Virus record (IMG/VR): IMGVR_UViG_3300044621_000375
Location: 1-39,721 of that record
Reading direction: 5' to 3' (one strand)
Source of the DNA: a virus
DNA: 39,721 bases
Below are positions 22,565-29,989 of this stretch, piece by piece (position 1 is the first letter of the stretch; each line of letters begins with the position of its first letter). The position numbers and the translations under genes are program-made. The notes under the pieces are model-generated. The model did no database searches. It saw nothing but the letters and a program-made list of their open reading frames with translations, and was not told where the DNA came from.

Positions 22565-22794
22565 GAGCGCACCGCCTGAGTGCCCGCGTCCTCGATGTGG
22601 GCCATGCACCCGTTGATCATCGCGACGCGATCGGCGACGCCTAGCTCGATCGCGAGCTCGAGCGCTGCAGCTTGCGTTGCGCGGCGGCGGGCGCTGCGGT
22701 GGACAATCGAGAGGATGCGCACGGCGGCGTCGGGCATCTCGACGGCGACGAGCTTGCGGGCGATGGTGAACTGGCGTTGTTCGTTCTTAGTCAT
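22561..22794 (-). CDS. Small helical protein, first gene of leftward unit
   Basis: 77 residues from ATG at 22794. GGAG lies nine bases upstream of this ATG but only three bases from the alternative ATG at 22800, so 22794 is preferred. The sequence is helical and Ala/Arg-rich (QRQFTIARKLVAVEMPDAAV, HRSARRRATQAAALELAI). No domain was recognised. Being the first gene after a strong leftward promoter it is probably expressed early. Confidence 0.6.
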   Translation of the reverse strand: MTKNEQRQFTIARKLVAVEMPDAAVRILSIVHRSARRRATQAAALELAIELGVADRVAMINGCMAHIEDAGTQAVRS

Positions 22795-22816
22795 GGTCAT
22801 GTGCTCCTATCTGCGC

Positions 22817-22846
22817 GGCCGGCGCGCGCTGTTGTTTTTGCCGGCC
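22817..22846 (-). other. Stem-loop at expected 5' end of leftward transcript
   Basis: GGCCGGC (22817-22823) pairs with GCCGGCC (22840-22846) around a 16-base loop that is A-rich on the minus strand. The promoter upstream predicts transcription to start near 22845, so the stem would form at the very 5' end of the mRNA and could protect it. Confidence 0.45.
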
Positions 22847-22851
22847 CGCTC

Positions 22852-22879
22852 ATCTTAGATGGCGGCTCGATGCTGTCAA
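22852..22879 (-). promoter_or_regulatory. Sigma70-type promoter for leftward accessory unit
   Basis: Reading leftward, a perfect TTGACA (22879-22874) is followed after 16 bases by TAAGAT (22857-22852). The start codon of the first gene is about 50 bases from the expected transcription start. Confidence 0.75.
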
Positions 22880-23039
22880 AGATTATTTGTTTAGGCGTTC
22901 ATCAGGCGGTCATGCGGTTTTTGGGTCATTTGGGTCGCGTTTGGGTCATGGGCTCGAGCTCGATGACCCATGAGCGCGAGCCTGAAAACATAGTGCGCGC
23001 GCATCGTTTGGGTCATTTGGGTCATGTTTTTATATCAAT

Positions 23040-23067
23040 TTGTAAAGCTGTATTTTTACTGTATAGG
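23040..23067 (+). promoter_or_regulatory. Possible rightward promoter overlapping LexA-like box
   Basis: TTGTAA (23040-23045), a 16-base spacer and TATAGG (23062-23067). The match is moderate. The -10 lies inside the LexA-like operator, so a bound repressor would block it. No gene starts close downstream; the nearest rightward start is 23493. Confidence 0.35.
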
Positions 23068-23076
23068 CATACAGCT
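23057..23076. promoter_or_regulatory. LexA (SOS) box-like operator
   Basis: The segment TACTGTATAGGCATACAGCT has the CTGT-N8-ACAG core (CTGT 23059-23062, ACAG 23071-23074) of LexA boxes in gamma- and betaproteobacteria and agrees with the E. coli consensus at 15 of 20 positions. A further direct CTGTAT lies 11 bases upstream (23048-23053), giving an AGCTGTAT/ATACAGCT inverted repeat across 23046-23076. Confidence 0.55.
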
Positions 23077-23457
23077 CTCGCCACATCAGCGCGCAAATGT
23101 TTCGGCGCTCCGACTTTTTTCGCGTGACAAAATGACCCAAATGACCCAAAGGGCGCCCAGCTCCCCGGCGCTTGGGTCATTTGGGTCATCGGCCAACGCG
23201 TGACCCAAATGACCCAAAGCTCGATGGCCGCACGTCCGCGCTGGCGCGCGCACCGGCTCGCGCACCATGACCCAAATGACCCAAAGCTCGAGCGCTGGCG
23301 ATCGCCGACGGCGTGCTCGAGCTCGAGGGCTGGCGGGCTGGCGGCCGGTGGCCTGCAGGCCTGCGGGCTGACGGGCTCGATGGCGGCGCGCTCGATTCGA
23401 TGGGGGGGAGGGCCCGAGCGACCGGCCAAAAAAGCTATGGAGGGTTCGCAAAAAATT

Positions 23458-23486
23458 TTTTATTTTTATGCAAACCGCGCTATGCT
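23458..23486 (+). promoter_or_regulatory. Putative promoter for late unit, leaderless start
   Basis: TATGCT (23481-23486) is a good -10; the -35 region (TTTTAT, 23458-23463) is weak but lies in a T-rich tract. Six bases separate the -10 from the ATG at 23493, the usual place of the transcription start. GCTCA and TGAGC form a 5-bp inverted repeat around the start codon (23484-23498). Confidence 0.5.
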
Positions 23487-23492
23487 CACTGT

Positions 23493-23942
23493 ATGAGCTT
23501 CCAGTCCTTACCCTTCGCGCCCCGCGAAATCAGGGCGACCGAAAAAGTGTTGCAGGCGATATACGACGCCGCGAAGATTGGTTTGAAAGGTGACTCGCTG
23601 GCGTTAGCCGCCGGGTTGTTGCCAACGGAGTACCGGCGCCTATGTCAGTTAGACCCCATAGCCCAAATGGCCGAACAGAAAGGTCGCGCCGATGGCGAGG
23701 CTGAAGCCGCCACGCAGTTACATCTTGCGGCTAAAGCCGGAGACACCAAAGCCTCCCTTGCCATCCTCACGCATGTGCATGGCTGGGTGGCGAAGCAACA
23801 GGTGCAAGTCGACATCAAACAACAGATCAGCATCACAGCGGCGCTGCAGGAGGCGGAATCGCGCGTGCTTGCTGGCCGATTGGGTCAAGACGTACGCGCC
23901 CCACTGACGATCGAAGGCGAACATGCAACTGCCGATCTATAA
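23493..23942 (+). CDS. terS: Terminase small subunit
   Basis: 149 residues from ATG at 23493. The N-terminal region (REIRATEKVLQAIYDAAKIG, then SLALAAGLLPTEYRRLC) has helix-turn-helix character, and the rest is a helical oligomerisation region (AEAATQLHLAAKAGDTKAS). It precedes and overlaps the large subunit gene by 20 bases. It should recognise the packaging site. An open frame continues upstream to 23313, but that part is low complexity and includes the promoter. No Shine-Dalgarno is present, which agrees with a leaderless message. Confidence 0.8.
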   Translation: MSFQSLPFAPREIRATEKVLQAIYDAAKIGLKGDSLALAAGLLPTEYRRLCQLDPIAQMAEQKGRADGEAEAATQLHLAAKAGDTKASLAILTHVHGWVAKQQVQVDIKQQISITAALQEAESRVLAGRLGQDVRAPLTIEGEHATADL

Positions 23943-25446
23943 CGGTGAAGATGAACAGCTCTTAATGAGCAAGCTCTGGTCGCCCGCGCTTAAGGACGAC
24001 CCCGAGGCGTTCGTGCGGTTCGTGTTTCCGTGGGGGCAGAAAGGCACCCCGCTTGAGCACTTCACTGGCCCGCGCACATGGCAGCTAAAGATGCTGCGCA
24101 AATTTGCTACGCATATTCGGGCTAATAAACAGCGCGAGGCGTTTGAGGTGCTGCGAACGGCGACGGCCTCCGGGCGCGGTATCGGCAAGTCAGCGCTGGT
24201 CAGTTGGCTAATCTTGTGGATGCTCACCACCCGCATAGGCAGCACAACTATTGTGTCGGCCAACAGCGAGGCGCAGCTACGCTCGGTGACGTGGGCCGAG
24301 ATCACTAAGTGGCTGGCGCTAATGATGAACAGCCATTGGTTTGAGGTGTCCGCCACGCGGGTGATGCCGGCCAAGTGGATCGCGGAGCTGGTCGAGCGCG
24401 ACCTTAAGAAGGGCACGCGCTACTGGTCGGTTGAAGGCCGGCTGTGGTCGGAGGAGAACCCCGACGCGTACGCGGGCGTGCACAACCATGATGGCGTCAT
24501 GGTCATCTTCGACGAAGCGAGCGGTATACCTGACCCCATCTGGGCGGTGTCGGCGGGCTTCTTTACGGAAAACACACCGCACCGTTTTTGGTGCGCGTTC
24601 AGTAACCCGCGCCGCAACGAGGGGTACTTCTTTGAGTGCTTCAACGCCAAGCGGGCGTTTTGGCAGACCGAGAGCATCGACGCGCGTGAGGTGGAGGACA
24701 CCGACAAGGCGGTGTACCAGCAGATCATCGACGAGTACGGCGCCGACAGCCCCCAGGCGCGCGTTGAGGTGTACGGTCAGTTTCCGCTCGAAGGTGACGA
24801 TCAGTTCATTGGCCCGTCGGTAGTCGAGGCGGCTGCGCACCGGCCAAGGTGGAAGGATGAGACGGCGCCGATCGTGCTCGGGGTGGATCCAGCGCGCTCA
24901 GGCGCCGACAGCACCGTGATCGTGGCGCGGCAAGGGCGCGACATTATCGCGATCAAGCGGTACAAGGGCGACGACACCATGACGACGGTGGGACGCGTTA
25001 TTGATGCGATCGAGGAGTTCAACCCGGTGTTTACCGTCATCGACGAGGGCGGACTCGGGTACGGCATCCTCGATCGGCTCAAGGAGCAGCGCTATAAGGT
25101 GCGCGGGGTTAACTTTGGGTGGAAGGCGAAGAACCCGGTGATGTGGGGCAACAAGCGTGCGGAGCTCTGGGGCACGATGCGTGACTGGCTGCGCGAGGGG
25201 CACATACCGAACGATCGGCAGCTCATGACCGACCTGTGCGGGCCGACGCAGAAGCCGAACTCATCGGGTACGATCTTCTTAGAAGGTAAGAAAGAGATGA
25301 AGTCGCGAGGGCTTGCAAGCCCTGACGCGGCCGACGCGCTCGCGGTGACATTTGCATTTCCGCTCGGGCAGCGCGAATATAGGGAGAAGGCTCGCCGCGT
25401 GGTCTACCACCAAGGGGACATGGCGGGCAGTTGGATGGGAGCATAA
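23923..25446 (+). CDS. terL: Terminase large subunit
   Basis: 507 residues. ATPase: Walker A ASGRGIGKSALV near residues 83-91, Walker B VMVIFDEASG near 193-200, followed by a coupling motif region with CAFSNPRRN. Nuclease: GVDPARSGADST (about 320), VIDEGGLGYG (about 373) and SPDAADALAV (about 467) supply the acidic residues of the RNase H-like fold. It pumps DNA into the prohead and cuts concatemers. It overlaps the small subunit by 20 bases and has GAAGG before its ATG. The packaging mode (headful or site-specific) cannot be told from sequence alone. Confidence 0.95.
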   Translation: MQLPIYNGEDEQLLMSKLWSPALKDDPEAFVRFVFPWGQKGTPLEHFTGPRTWQLKMLRKFATHIRANKQREAFEVLRTATASGRGIGKSALVSWLILWMLTTRIGSTTIVSANSEAQLRSVTWAEITKWLALMMNSHWFEVSATRVMPAKWIAELVERDLKKGTRYWSVEGRLWSEENPDAYAGVHNHDGVMVIFDEASGIPDPIWAVSAGFFTENTPHRFWCAFSNPRRNEGYFFECFNAKRAFWQTESIDAREVEDTDKAVYQQIIDEYGADSPQARVEVYGQFPLEGDDQFIGPSVVEAAAHRPRWKDETAPIVLGVDPARSGADSTVIVARQGRDIIAIKRYKGDDTMTTVGRVIDAIEEFNPVFTVIDEGGLGYGILDRLKEQRYKVRGVNFGWKAKNPVMWGNKRAELWGTMRDWLREGHIPNDRQLMTDLCGPTQKPNSSGTIFLEGKKEMKSRGLASPDAADALAVTFAFPLGQREYREKARRVVYHQGDMAGSWMGA

Positions 25447-25704
25447 GTGGCTCGCAAGTCTGTCTCACTGTCGGTTGGGCGCGGGGAAAAGCTGTCTACC
25501 AAGGCAGGGGCGGGGCTTACTGCCAAAGGCCGCGCGAAGTACAACCGCGAGACGGGGAGCAAGCTCAAAGCCCCCGCGCCCAGCCCCAAGACCAAAGCGG
25601 ACGCCGGTCGTAAAAAGTCATTCTGTGCCCGCATGGGCGCCGTGGCTCGCAACGCTAAAAACGGTGAGCGAGCCAAAGCATCACTTAAACGATGGAAGTG
25701 CTAA
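25447..25704 (+). CDS. Small basic phage protein
   Basis: 85 residues from a GTG immediately after the terminase stop. It reads as a very basic, Lys/Ala-rich protein containing SVGRGEKLSTKAGAGLTAKG, YNRETGSKLKAPAPSPKTKA and SFCARMGAVARNAKNG, ending LKRWKC. Proteins with these motifs are common between terminase and portal genes of podoviruses and in cyanophages, but their function is unknown to me. The high charge suggests nucleic acid or virion association. Confidence 0.75.
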   Translation: MARKSVSLSVGRGEKLSTKAGAGLTAKGRAKYNRETGSKLKAPAPSPKTKADAGRKKSFCARMGAVARNAKNGERAKASLKRWKC

Positions 25705-25706
25705 CA

Positions 25707-25865
25707 ATGGCAGCTAAACGGGGACTCTATGAGAATATCAATCGAAAGCGTGCTCGCATCGCTGCAGGCAGCGGTGAGAAGATGCGTAAGCCTGGTGCAA
25801 AGGGAGCCCCCAGCGCCAAAGATTTTAGAGAGTCCGCCAAAACGGCCAAAAAAGGTAAAAAGTAA
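25707..25865 (+). CDS. Small basic protein, unknown function
   Basis: 52 residues, ATG at 25707 two bases after the previous stop. The sequence MAAKRGLYENINRKRARIAA continues into a Gly/Lys-rich tail ending KTAKKGKK. Its stop overlaps the next start (TAATG). It is a short Lys/Arg-rich protein of the kind that recurs between terminase and portal genes. Function unknown. Confidence 0.7.
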   Translation: MAAKRGLYENINRKRARIAAGSGEKMRKPGAKGAPSAKDFRESAKTAKKGKK

Positions 25866-26059
25866 TGAACTACCGAAATCCAACCGGCGTGTCGCCCGGC
25901 GCAACGATCGGCGACATGATCACGCAAAGCCGCGCAAGCGCGCCAAAGATGCAAAAACCTCGGATGCCAAAGCGCGAGATGAGTAGCGACGCTATCGGCA
26001 CTACGGTGGACTTTCGCCCATCGCCGGTGCGTCCGCGAGGTCGCGGAGGGATGCGCTAA
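25865..26059 (+). CDS. Small basic protein, unknown function
   Basis: 64 residues starting in the TAATG overlap. N-terminus MNYRNPTGVSPGATIGDMIT, then RASAPKMQKPRMPKREM and a C-terminal RPRGRGGMR. Rich in Arg, Pro and Met, probably disordered. It overlaps the next gene by one base (TAATG again). No domain recognised. Confidence 0.65.
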   Translation: MNYRNPTGVSPGATIGDMITQSRASAPKMQKPRMPKREMSSDAIGTTVDFRPSPVRPRGRGGMR

Positions 26060-26202
26060 TGCCGCTTGTTAAAAGCGCAAGCAAAGGCGCCTTCCGTAAG
26101 AACATTAAAGCTGAGATGCAGTCAGGCAAACCGCAGAAGCAAGCGGTTGCCATTGCGTATGCGGTCAAGCGCCGCGCGGCGGCTAAGAAGGGCAAGAAGT
26201 AA
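26059..26202 (+). CDS. Small Lys-rich protein (DUF6496-like)
   Basis: 47 residues beginning MPLVKSASKGAFRKNIKAEM and continuing QSGKPQKQAVAIAYAVKRRA. The stretch SGKPQKQAVAIAYA is the signature of small phage and bacterial proteins annotated with DUF6496, which have a conserved KQAIAIA-type helix. Start overlaps the previous stop; two bases separate the stop from the portal start. Function unknown. Confidence 0.75.
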   Translation: MPLVKSASKGAFRKNIKAEMQSGKPQKQAVAIAYAVKRRAAAKKGKK

Positions 26203-26204
26203 TC

Positions 26205-28352
26205 ATGGCTAAAGACCCGACAGGCATCAAGGGCGCGGCGCAAGTCGCCAACAGTCCGCAGTCACGCAGTAAGAACGATGCGGCGGACGTATTGGCGAGG
26301 ATGCGTAAGCGTCTTGAACAGTCCTTGTCGGCGTACAGCGAGTCGCGTGATAGCGAGCTCGATGACTTGCGTTTCATGGCAGGCTCGCCGGACAACCGTT
26401 GGCAGTGGCCGCAAGAGGTGCTGGCAACGCGCGGTGCGGTGCAGGGCCAGACGATCAATGCGCGACCGTGCTTGACGATCAACAAGCTGCCGCAACATGT
26501 GCGCCAGGTCACAAACGACCAGCGTCAGAACAGGCCGTCGGGCAAAGTCATCCCGGTTGATGACAAGGCGGACATCGAGGTCGCCGAAGTCTTCAACGGC
26601 ATGGTGCGGCATATTGAATATATGTCGGACGCGGACGTGGTGTATGACACGGCGTGCGACAACCAAGTCACCTACGGCGAAGGGTATTTCCGCATTTTGA
26701 CGGAATACTGCGACGAGACGAGCTTTGATCAGGACTTGCGCCTACAGCGCATCCGTAACTCGTTTAGCGTGTACATGGATCCGCACATTCAAGACCCGTG
26801 CGGCTCTGATGCGGAGTATTGCTTTATCACTGAAGACATGCCGCAAAGCGAGTTTGAGCGCCTGTTCCCAGACGCCGAGCCTATTTCGTCAATCGCTATT
26901 CGTGGCGTTGGCGATGAGGCCATGTCGCAGTGGATTATGGAAGATACGGTGCGTATTGCGGAGTATTTCTACGCCGTATACGAGAAAGCCACGCTTCATT
27001 TGTACCCCAACAACCAGACTGCCTACGCCGGATCACCCGAAGCGCGGCAGATGGAAATGATGGGCGTGCGTCCGCTGCGCACCCGTGAGGTCGACATCCG
27101 CAAAATTAAGTGGATGAAGACCAACGGCTACGAAATTTTGGAAGAAAACGACTGGCCGGGTAAGTGGATTCCTGTCATTCGCGTGATTGGCAACGAATTT
27201 GAGGTCGACGGACGCCTGTACATCTCGGGTTTGGTGCGAAACGCCAAAGATGCCCAGCGTATGTACAACTATTGGGTGTCTCAAGAGGCAGAAATGCTTG
27301 CCTTGGCGCCAAAAGCGCCATTTATCGGCTACGCCGGTCAGTTTGAAGGCTACGAGCATCAGTGGAAGACGGCAAACGTCCAAAATTACCCTTATTTGGA
27401 GGTCAATCCCGACGTTACCGACGGCCAAGGCGCTGTTTTGCCGCTTCCGGCACGCGCACAGCCGCCTTTGGCGCAAACTGGGCTTATTCAAGCCAAAATG
27501 GGCGCCTCGGACGACATTAAATCGACCACTGGATACTACGATTCGAGCCTGGGCGAAACTTCTAACGAGCGCTCAGGTCGAGCCATTTTGGCGCGTGAAC
27601 GGCAAGGCGACACAGGTTCATATCACTACATTGACAACTTAGCTCGCGCTATACGCTACGGGACGCGCCAACTCGTTGATTTGATCCCGAAAATTTACGA
27701 CACCCAGCGCATCGCGCGCATCATTGGTATCGACGGTGAAACTGACACCGCACGCATCGACCCGACGCAAGCCGAGCCAGTGCGCGAAATTCGCGATCAG
27801 TCGGGCATCGTGATCGCCAAGATTTACAACCCGTCTGTTGGTAAATACGACGTGGCCGTCACAACGGGCCCGTCCTACCTGACCAAGCGCCAAGAGGCGA
27901 TGGATGCGATGGGTCAAATTCTGCAGGCTAACCCGAACCTGTGGGCTGTGGCTGGCGACCTGTTCGTCAAGAACATGGACTGGCCGGGCGCTCAGGAGAT
28001 TGCCAAGCGCTTGCAGAAGACCATCGAGCCGCGACTGCTGGAGGATGAAGAGGATCCAGCCATTCAAGCGGCCAAGATGGAGAACGAGCAGCTTCGATCT
28101 CAGATGGATGAAATGCGGGTCATGCTGGATAACGTCCAGAGGTCGATCGAAGCCCGTGAAGTCGACATCAAGGCGTATGATGCGGAGACGAAGCGCATTA
28201 GCGCTGTCCAAGCGGGCATGACGCCCGAGCAGATCCAAGATATTGTCTTGGGCACCATCAGCGGCATGATGACATCAGGCGACCTCGTGGCGCCGATGCA
28301 GCGTGAGGCTATGATGCCGCCTGAGATGGGCATGGAGTTACCGCCGCAATGA
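26205..28352 (+). CDS. Portal protein, P22-like
   Basis: 715 residues, close to P22 portal (725). It opens with a helical region containing DVLARMRKRLEQSLSAYSES, then RPCLTINKLPQHVRQVTNDQ and QRQNRPSGKVIPVDDKAD, motifs common in P22-type portals. Downstream, TYGEGYFRILTEYCDE and RSGRAILARERQGDTGSYHY are further portal hallmarks. The C-terminal about 70 residues are a long charged helix followed by a Met-rich tail, resembling the barrel region. It forms the DNA entry vertex and binds terminase and the gp4-like adaptor. Its stop overlaps the following gene by ATGA. Confidence 0.92.
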   Translation: MAKDPTGIKGAAQVANSPQSRSKNDAADVLARMRKRLEQSLSAYSESRDSELDDLRFMAGSPDNRWQWPQEVLATRGAVQGQTINARPCLTINKLPQHVRQVTNDQRQNRPSGKVIPVDDKADIEVAEVFNGMVRHIEYMSDADVVYDTACDNQVTYGEGYFRILTEYCDETSFDQDLRLQRIRNSFSVYMDPHIQDPCGSDAEYCFITEDMPQSEFERLFPDAEPISSIAIRGVGDEAMSQWIMEDTVRIAEYFYAVYEKATLHLYPNNQTAYAGSPEARQMEMMGVRPLRTREVDIRKIKWMKTNGYEILEENDWPGKWIPVIRVIGNEFEVDGRLYISGLVRNAKDAQRMYNYWVSQEAEMLALAPKAPFIGYAGQFEGYEHQWKTANVQNYPYLEVNPDVTDGQGAVLPLPARAQPPLAQTGLIQAKMGASDDIKSTTGYYDSSLGETSNERSGRAILARERQGDTGSYHYIDNLARAIRYGTRQLVDLIPKIYDTQRIARIIGIDGETDTARIDPTQAEPVREIRDQSGIVIAKIYNPSVGKYDVAVTTGPSYLTKRQEAMDAMGQILQANPNLWAVAGDLFVKNMDWPGAQEIAKRLQKTIEPRLLEDEEDPAIQAAKMENEQLRSQMDEMRVMLDNVQRSIEAREVDIKAYDAETKRISAVQAGMTPEQIQDIVLGTISGMMTSGDLVAPMQREAMMPPEMGMELPPQ

Positions 28353-28711
28353 CCTGCGAAGTCTTTATCGGACGGCTGTTTTTGGCTCGGGATGTGACCC
28401 ACAGCACCCACCTGAATACCCGTAACTACGCAAAGCACAAAGCGTTGCAGAAGTTTTACGAGGGCATCATTCCCTTGGCAGACACGTTTGCAGAGGCATA
28501 TCAGGGTCGGTACGGCCTAATCGGCCCGATTGCGCTGGCATCTGCCCAGAAGTCGAACAACGTGCTGGACTTTCTGGAGAAGGAACTTAAAGACCTAGAG
28601 GAAATGCGGTATAAGGTCGTCAGTAAAGACGACGCTACCCTGCAAAACCTGCTGGACGGCATCTTCGAGTTGTACCTGTCCACTATCTACAAATTAAAGT
28701 TTTTGGCTTGA
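28349..28711 (+). CDS. DUF5856-like helical protein
   Basis: 120 residues beginning MTCEVFIGRLFLARDVTHS. It has HLNTRNYAKHKALQKFYEGI and ADTFAEAYQGRYGLIGP, a four-helix pattern with spaced H, K, Y and E residues as in phage DUF5856 proteins, which look like ferritin/Dps-type bundles. Metal-binding residues typical of ferritins are not complete as far as I can see. Translation is coupled by ATGA to the portal gene. A DNA-protection or head role is possible but not shown. Confidence 0.6.
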   Translation: MTCEVFIGRLFLARDVTHSTHLNTRNYAKHKALQKFYEGIIPLADTFAEAYQGRYGLIGPIALASAQKSNNVLDFLEKELKDLEEMRYKVVSKDDATLQNLLDGIFELYLSTIYKLKFLA

Positions 28712-28721
28712 GGTATAGACA

Positions 28722-29024
28722 ATGGAATTACTGAATCCACTTAACGACAGCCTGTACCCGGCCAGAACTGCGGCCTACACAGGCACCGCTGGCTCTACGG
28801 CTACTTGGGACTCAGGCCCAGAAGGCGTCGTGGTGTGGTGTACGTCCGATGCGTATGTGTCGGTTGGCGTTGGCGTAACCGCTACGACCAGCAGCACCCC
28901 GGTTCCGGCTAACACGCCGATCCCGTTTAAGGTTCCGCCGGGTTCTGGCGCTCCGTGGCGCGTGAGTGCCATCCAAGTGTCGGCAAGCGGCACTGTCTAC
29001 GCAAAGCCCATTAACCAGAACTAA
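28722..29024 (+). CDS. Small beta-rich virion protein
   Basis: 100 residues, ATG preceded by a GAGG purine run. It starts MELLNPLNDSLYPARTAAYT and is then rich in S, T, V and G (VVVWCTSDAYVSVGVGV, TPVPANTPIPFKVPPGSG), predicting a compact beta-sandwich. Such proteins occur next to phage structural genes and may decorate the head or tail. It begins the block of receptor-binding genes between portal and scaffold. Function inferred from context only. Confidence 0.5.
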   Translation: MELLNPLNDSLYPARTAAYTGTAGSTATWDSGPEGVVVWCTSDAYVSVGVGVTATTSSTPVPANTPIPFKVPPGSGAPWRVSAIQVSASGTVYAKPINQN

Positions 29025-29029
29025 AGCCG

Positions 29030-29986
29030 ATGGCTCGCTATTACGGCGTACCGCTTCGTAACGGCCTGAAGATGGGCCTAGGGTCTGTTATTGCCCTTGG
29101 CAAAGCAAGTACGCCGCCCATCTTTCCTGTAACCGCTTCGTACCTTGTTGTTGCTGGCGGCGGCGGCGGCGGCACTTCTGCGTTGGCTGGCGGTGGAGCG
29201 GGCGGCGTTTTAACTTCGCCAAGCGCTACTCTTTCTTCGGGCATAACTTACACGGTTACTGTAGGAAGTGGCGGCGCAGGAAATAATTTTGGCGCGTTAA
29301 TTCAAGCCGCAAATGGCGCCAATTCGTCTATTTCTGGCGCCGGATTTACAACAGTAACCGCCATTGGCGGAGGTCGTGCTGGCACCAACATCTCCGGCGG
29401 TCCTCTTATTTTGGCTCCGGCTTCGGGCGGGTCTGGTGGTGGCGGTAGCCCGACAAACAGTGGCTCTTTGGGCGTTAATGAAACAGGCGCCGCTGGTACT
29501 GCCGGGCAAGGCAACAAAGGCGGCGACGGCTCATATTTGTTTCCCGACATCGGCGGTGGCGGCGGTGGCGGTGCAGGCGCAGTTGGCGTTACTAACTCAC
29601 CGTTTCAACGCGGCGGTCGTCCGGGTGGCAATGGTATTACGTCGTCTATTACTGGCGTTTCTACATACTACGGCGGCGGTGGCGCGAGCGGTGGTTACTG
29701 CGGCACAGTCATTAACCCGACTCCGGGTGGACTTGGCGGCGGCGGTGGCGCTGGTGAGGCCATCCCTGGTGGTAACGGCACCGCTAATACTGGCGGCGGC
29801 GGTGGCGGTGGCGCCTATGCTTGCGGCGGCCCCGGCTACAGCGGTGGTGCTGGCGGTTCGGGCGTCATAATTATTAGTTGCAGTTCTTCGCTACCTATTG
29901 CAACAACCACCGGGTCTCCGGTTGTTTCTGTTTCTGGCAGTAACCGTATTTATCAGTTCAACGGTTCCGGCACGATTAGGTGGTGA
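29030..29986 (+). CDS. Glycine-rich receptor-binding adhesin
   Basis: 318 residues. After a short N-terminal segment (MARYYGVPLRNGLKMGLGS), the protein is dominated by Gly-rich repeats beginning ASYLVVAGGGGGGTSALAGG, with further runs such as PDIGGGGGGGAGA and ANTGGGGGGGAYA. The ending has SGVIIISCSS and SNRIYQFNGSGTI, typical of Gly-rich phage tail proteins. Like the 3819-4475 protein it probably forms polyglycine helices that carry host-binding loops. It is the longer of the two such proteins here. Confidence 0.7.
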   Translation: MARYYGVPLRNGLKMGLGSVIALGKASTPPIFPVTASYLVVAGGGGGGTSALAGGGAGGVLTSPSATLSSGITYTVTVGSGGAGNNFGALIQAANGANSSISGAGFTTVTAIGGGRAGTNISGGPLILAPASGGSGGGGSPTNSGSLGVNETGAAGTAGQGNKGGDGSYLFPDIGGGGGGGAGAVGVTNSPFQRGGRPGGNGITSSITGVSTYYGGGGASGGYCGTVINPTPGGLGGGGGAGEAIPGGNGTANTGGGGGGGAYACGGPGYSGGAGGSGVIIISCSSSLPIATTTGSPVVSVSGSNRIYQFNGSGTIRW

Positions 29987-29989
29987 TTT

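Larger units (their letters stand above)
22921..23286. repeat. Iteron-like array of 9-bp TTTGGGTCA repeats, both orientations
   Basis: The core GGGTCA or its complement occurs 13 times exactly and once as GGGTCG. Most lie in head-to-tail pairs with a 9-base period: plus orientation at 22921-22937 (second copy degenerate), 23007-23026 and 23172-23190; minus orientation at 23129-23150, 23201-23219 and 23267-23285. A single pair in opposite orientation, TGGGTCAT (22942-22949) and ATGACCCA (22963-22970), flanks CTCGAG. Two of the minus copies share an identical 24-base segment extending into GCTCGA. Confidence 0.9.
22795..23492. other. Long intergenic control region, candidate origin
   Basis: The only stretch above 300 bases without a gene. 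It separates the leftward accessory unit from the rightward terminase unit and holds, in order, a leftward promoter, an iteron-like array in both orientations (22921-23286), an AT-rich segment (about 23025-23067) with a LexA-like box, a G-rich low-complexity part with CTCGAG palindromes and GGG runs (about 23285-23415), and an A/T-rich promoter region ahead of the terminase gene. No protein-coding gene could be supported. Confidence 0.7.

Noticed and set aside
22026-22616. 196-codon rightward frame opposite the clamp and small genes
   Set aside because: The opposite strand carries coupled genes with a recognisable clamp; this frame has no ribosome-binding site and is low complexity.
20188-22794. 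Leftward unit as a toxin-antitoxin or defence locus
   Set aside because: Small coupled genes invite this reading, but no toxin, antitoxin or defence domain was recognised.
23310-23420. G-rich tract as a G-quadruplex
   Set aside because: Only pairs of GGG runs with short loops are seen, separated by a long loop. The evidence is too weak to list as a feature.
23022-23429. Frames encoding repeats such as WVIWVT, MTQMTQ and FGSFGS
   Set aside because: They are translations of the 9-bp DNA repeats in the control region, not proteins. Similar peptides appear on both strands because the repeats occur in both orientations.
23313-23492. Upstream extension of the terminase small subunit
   Set aside because: The added residues are Gly/Ala/Arg low-complexity sequence, and the extension covers the likely promoter.
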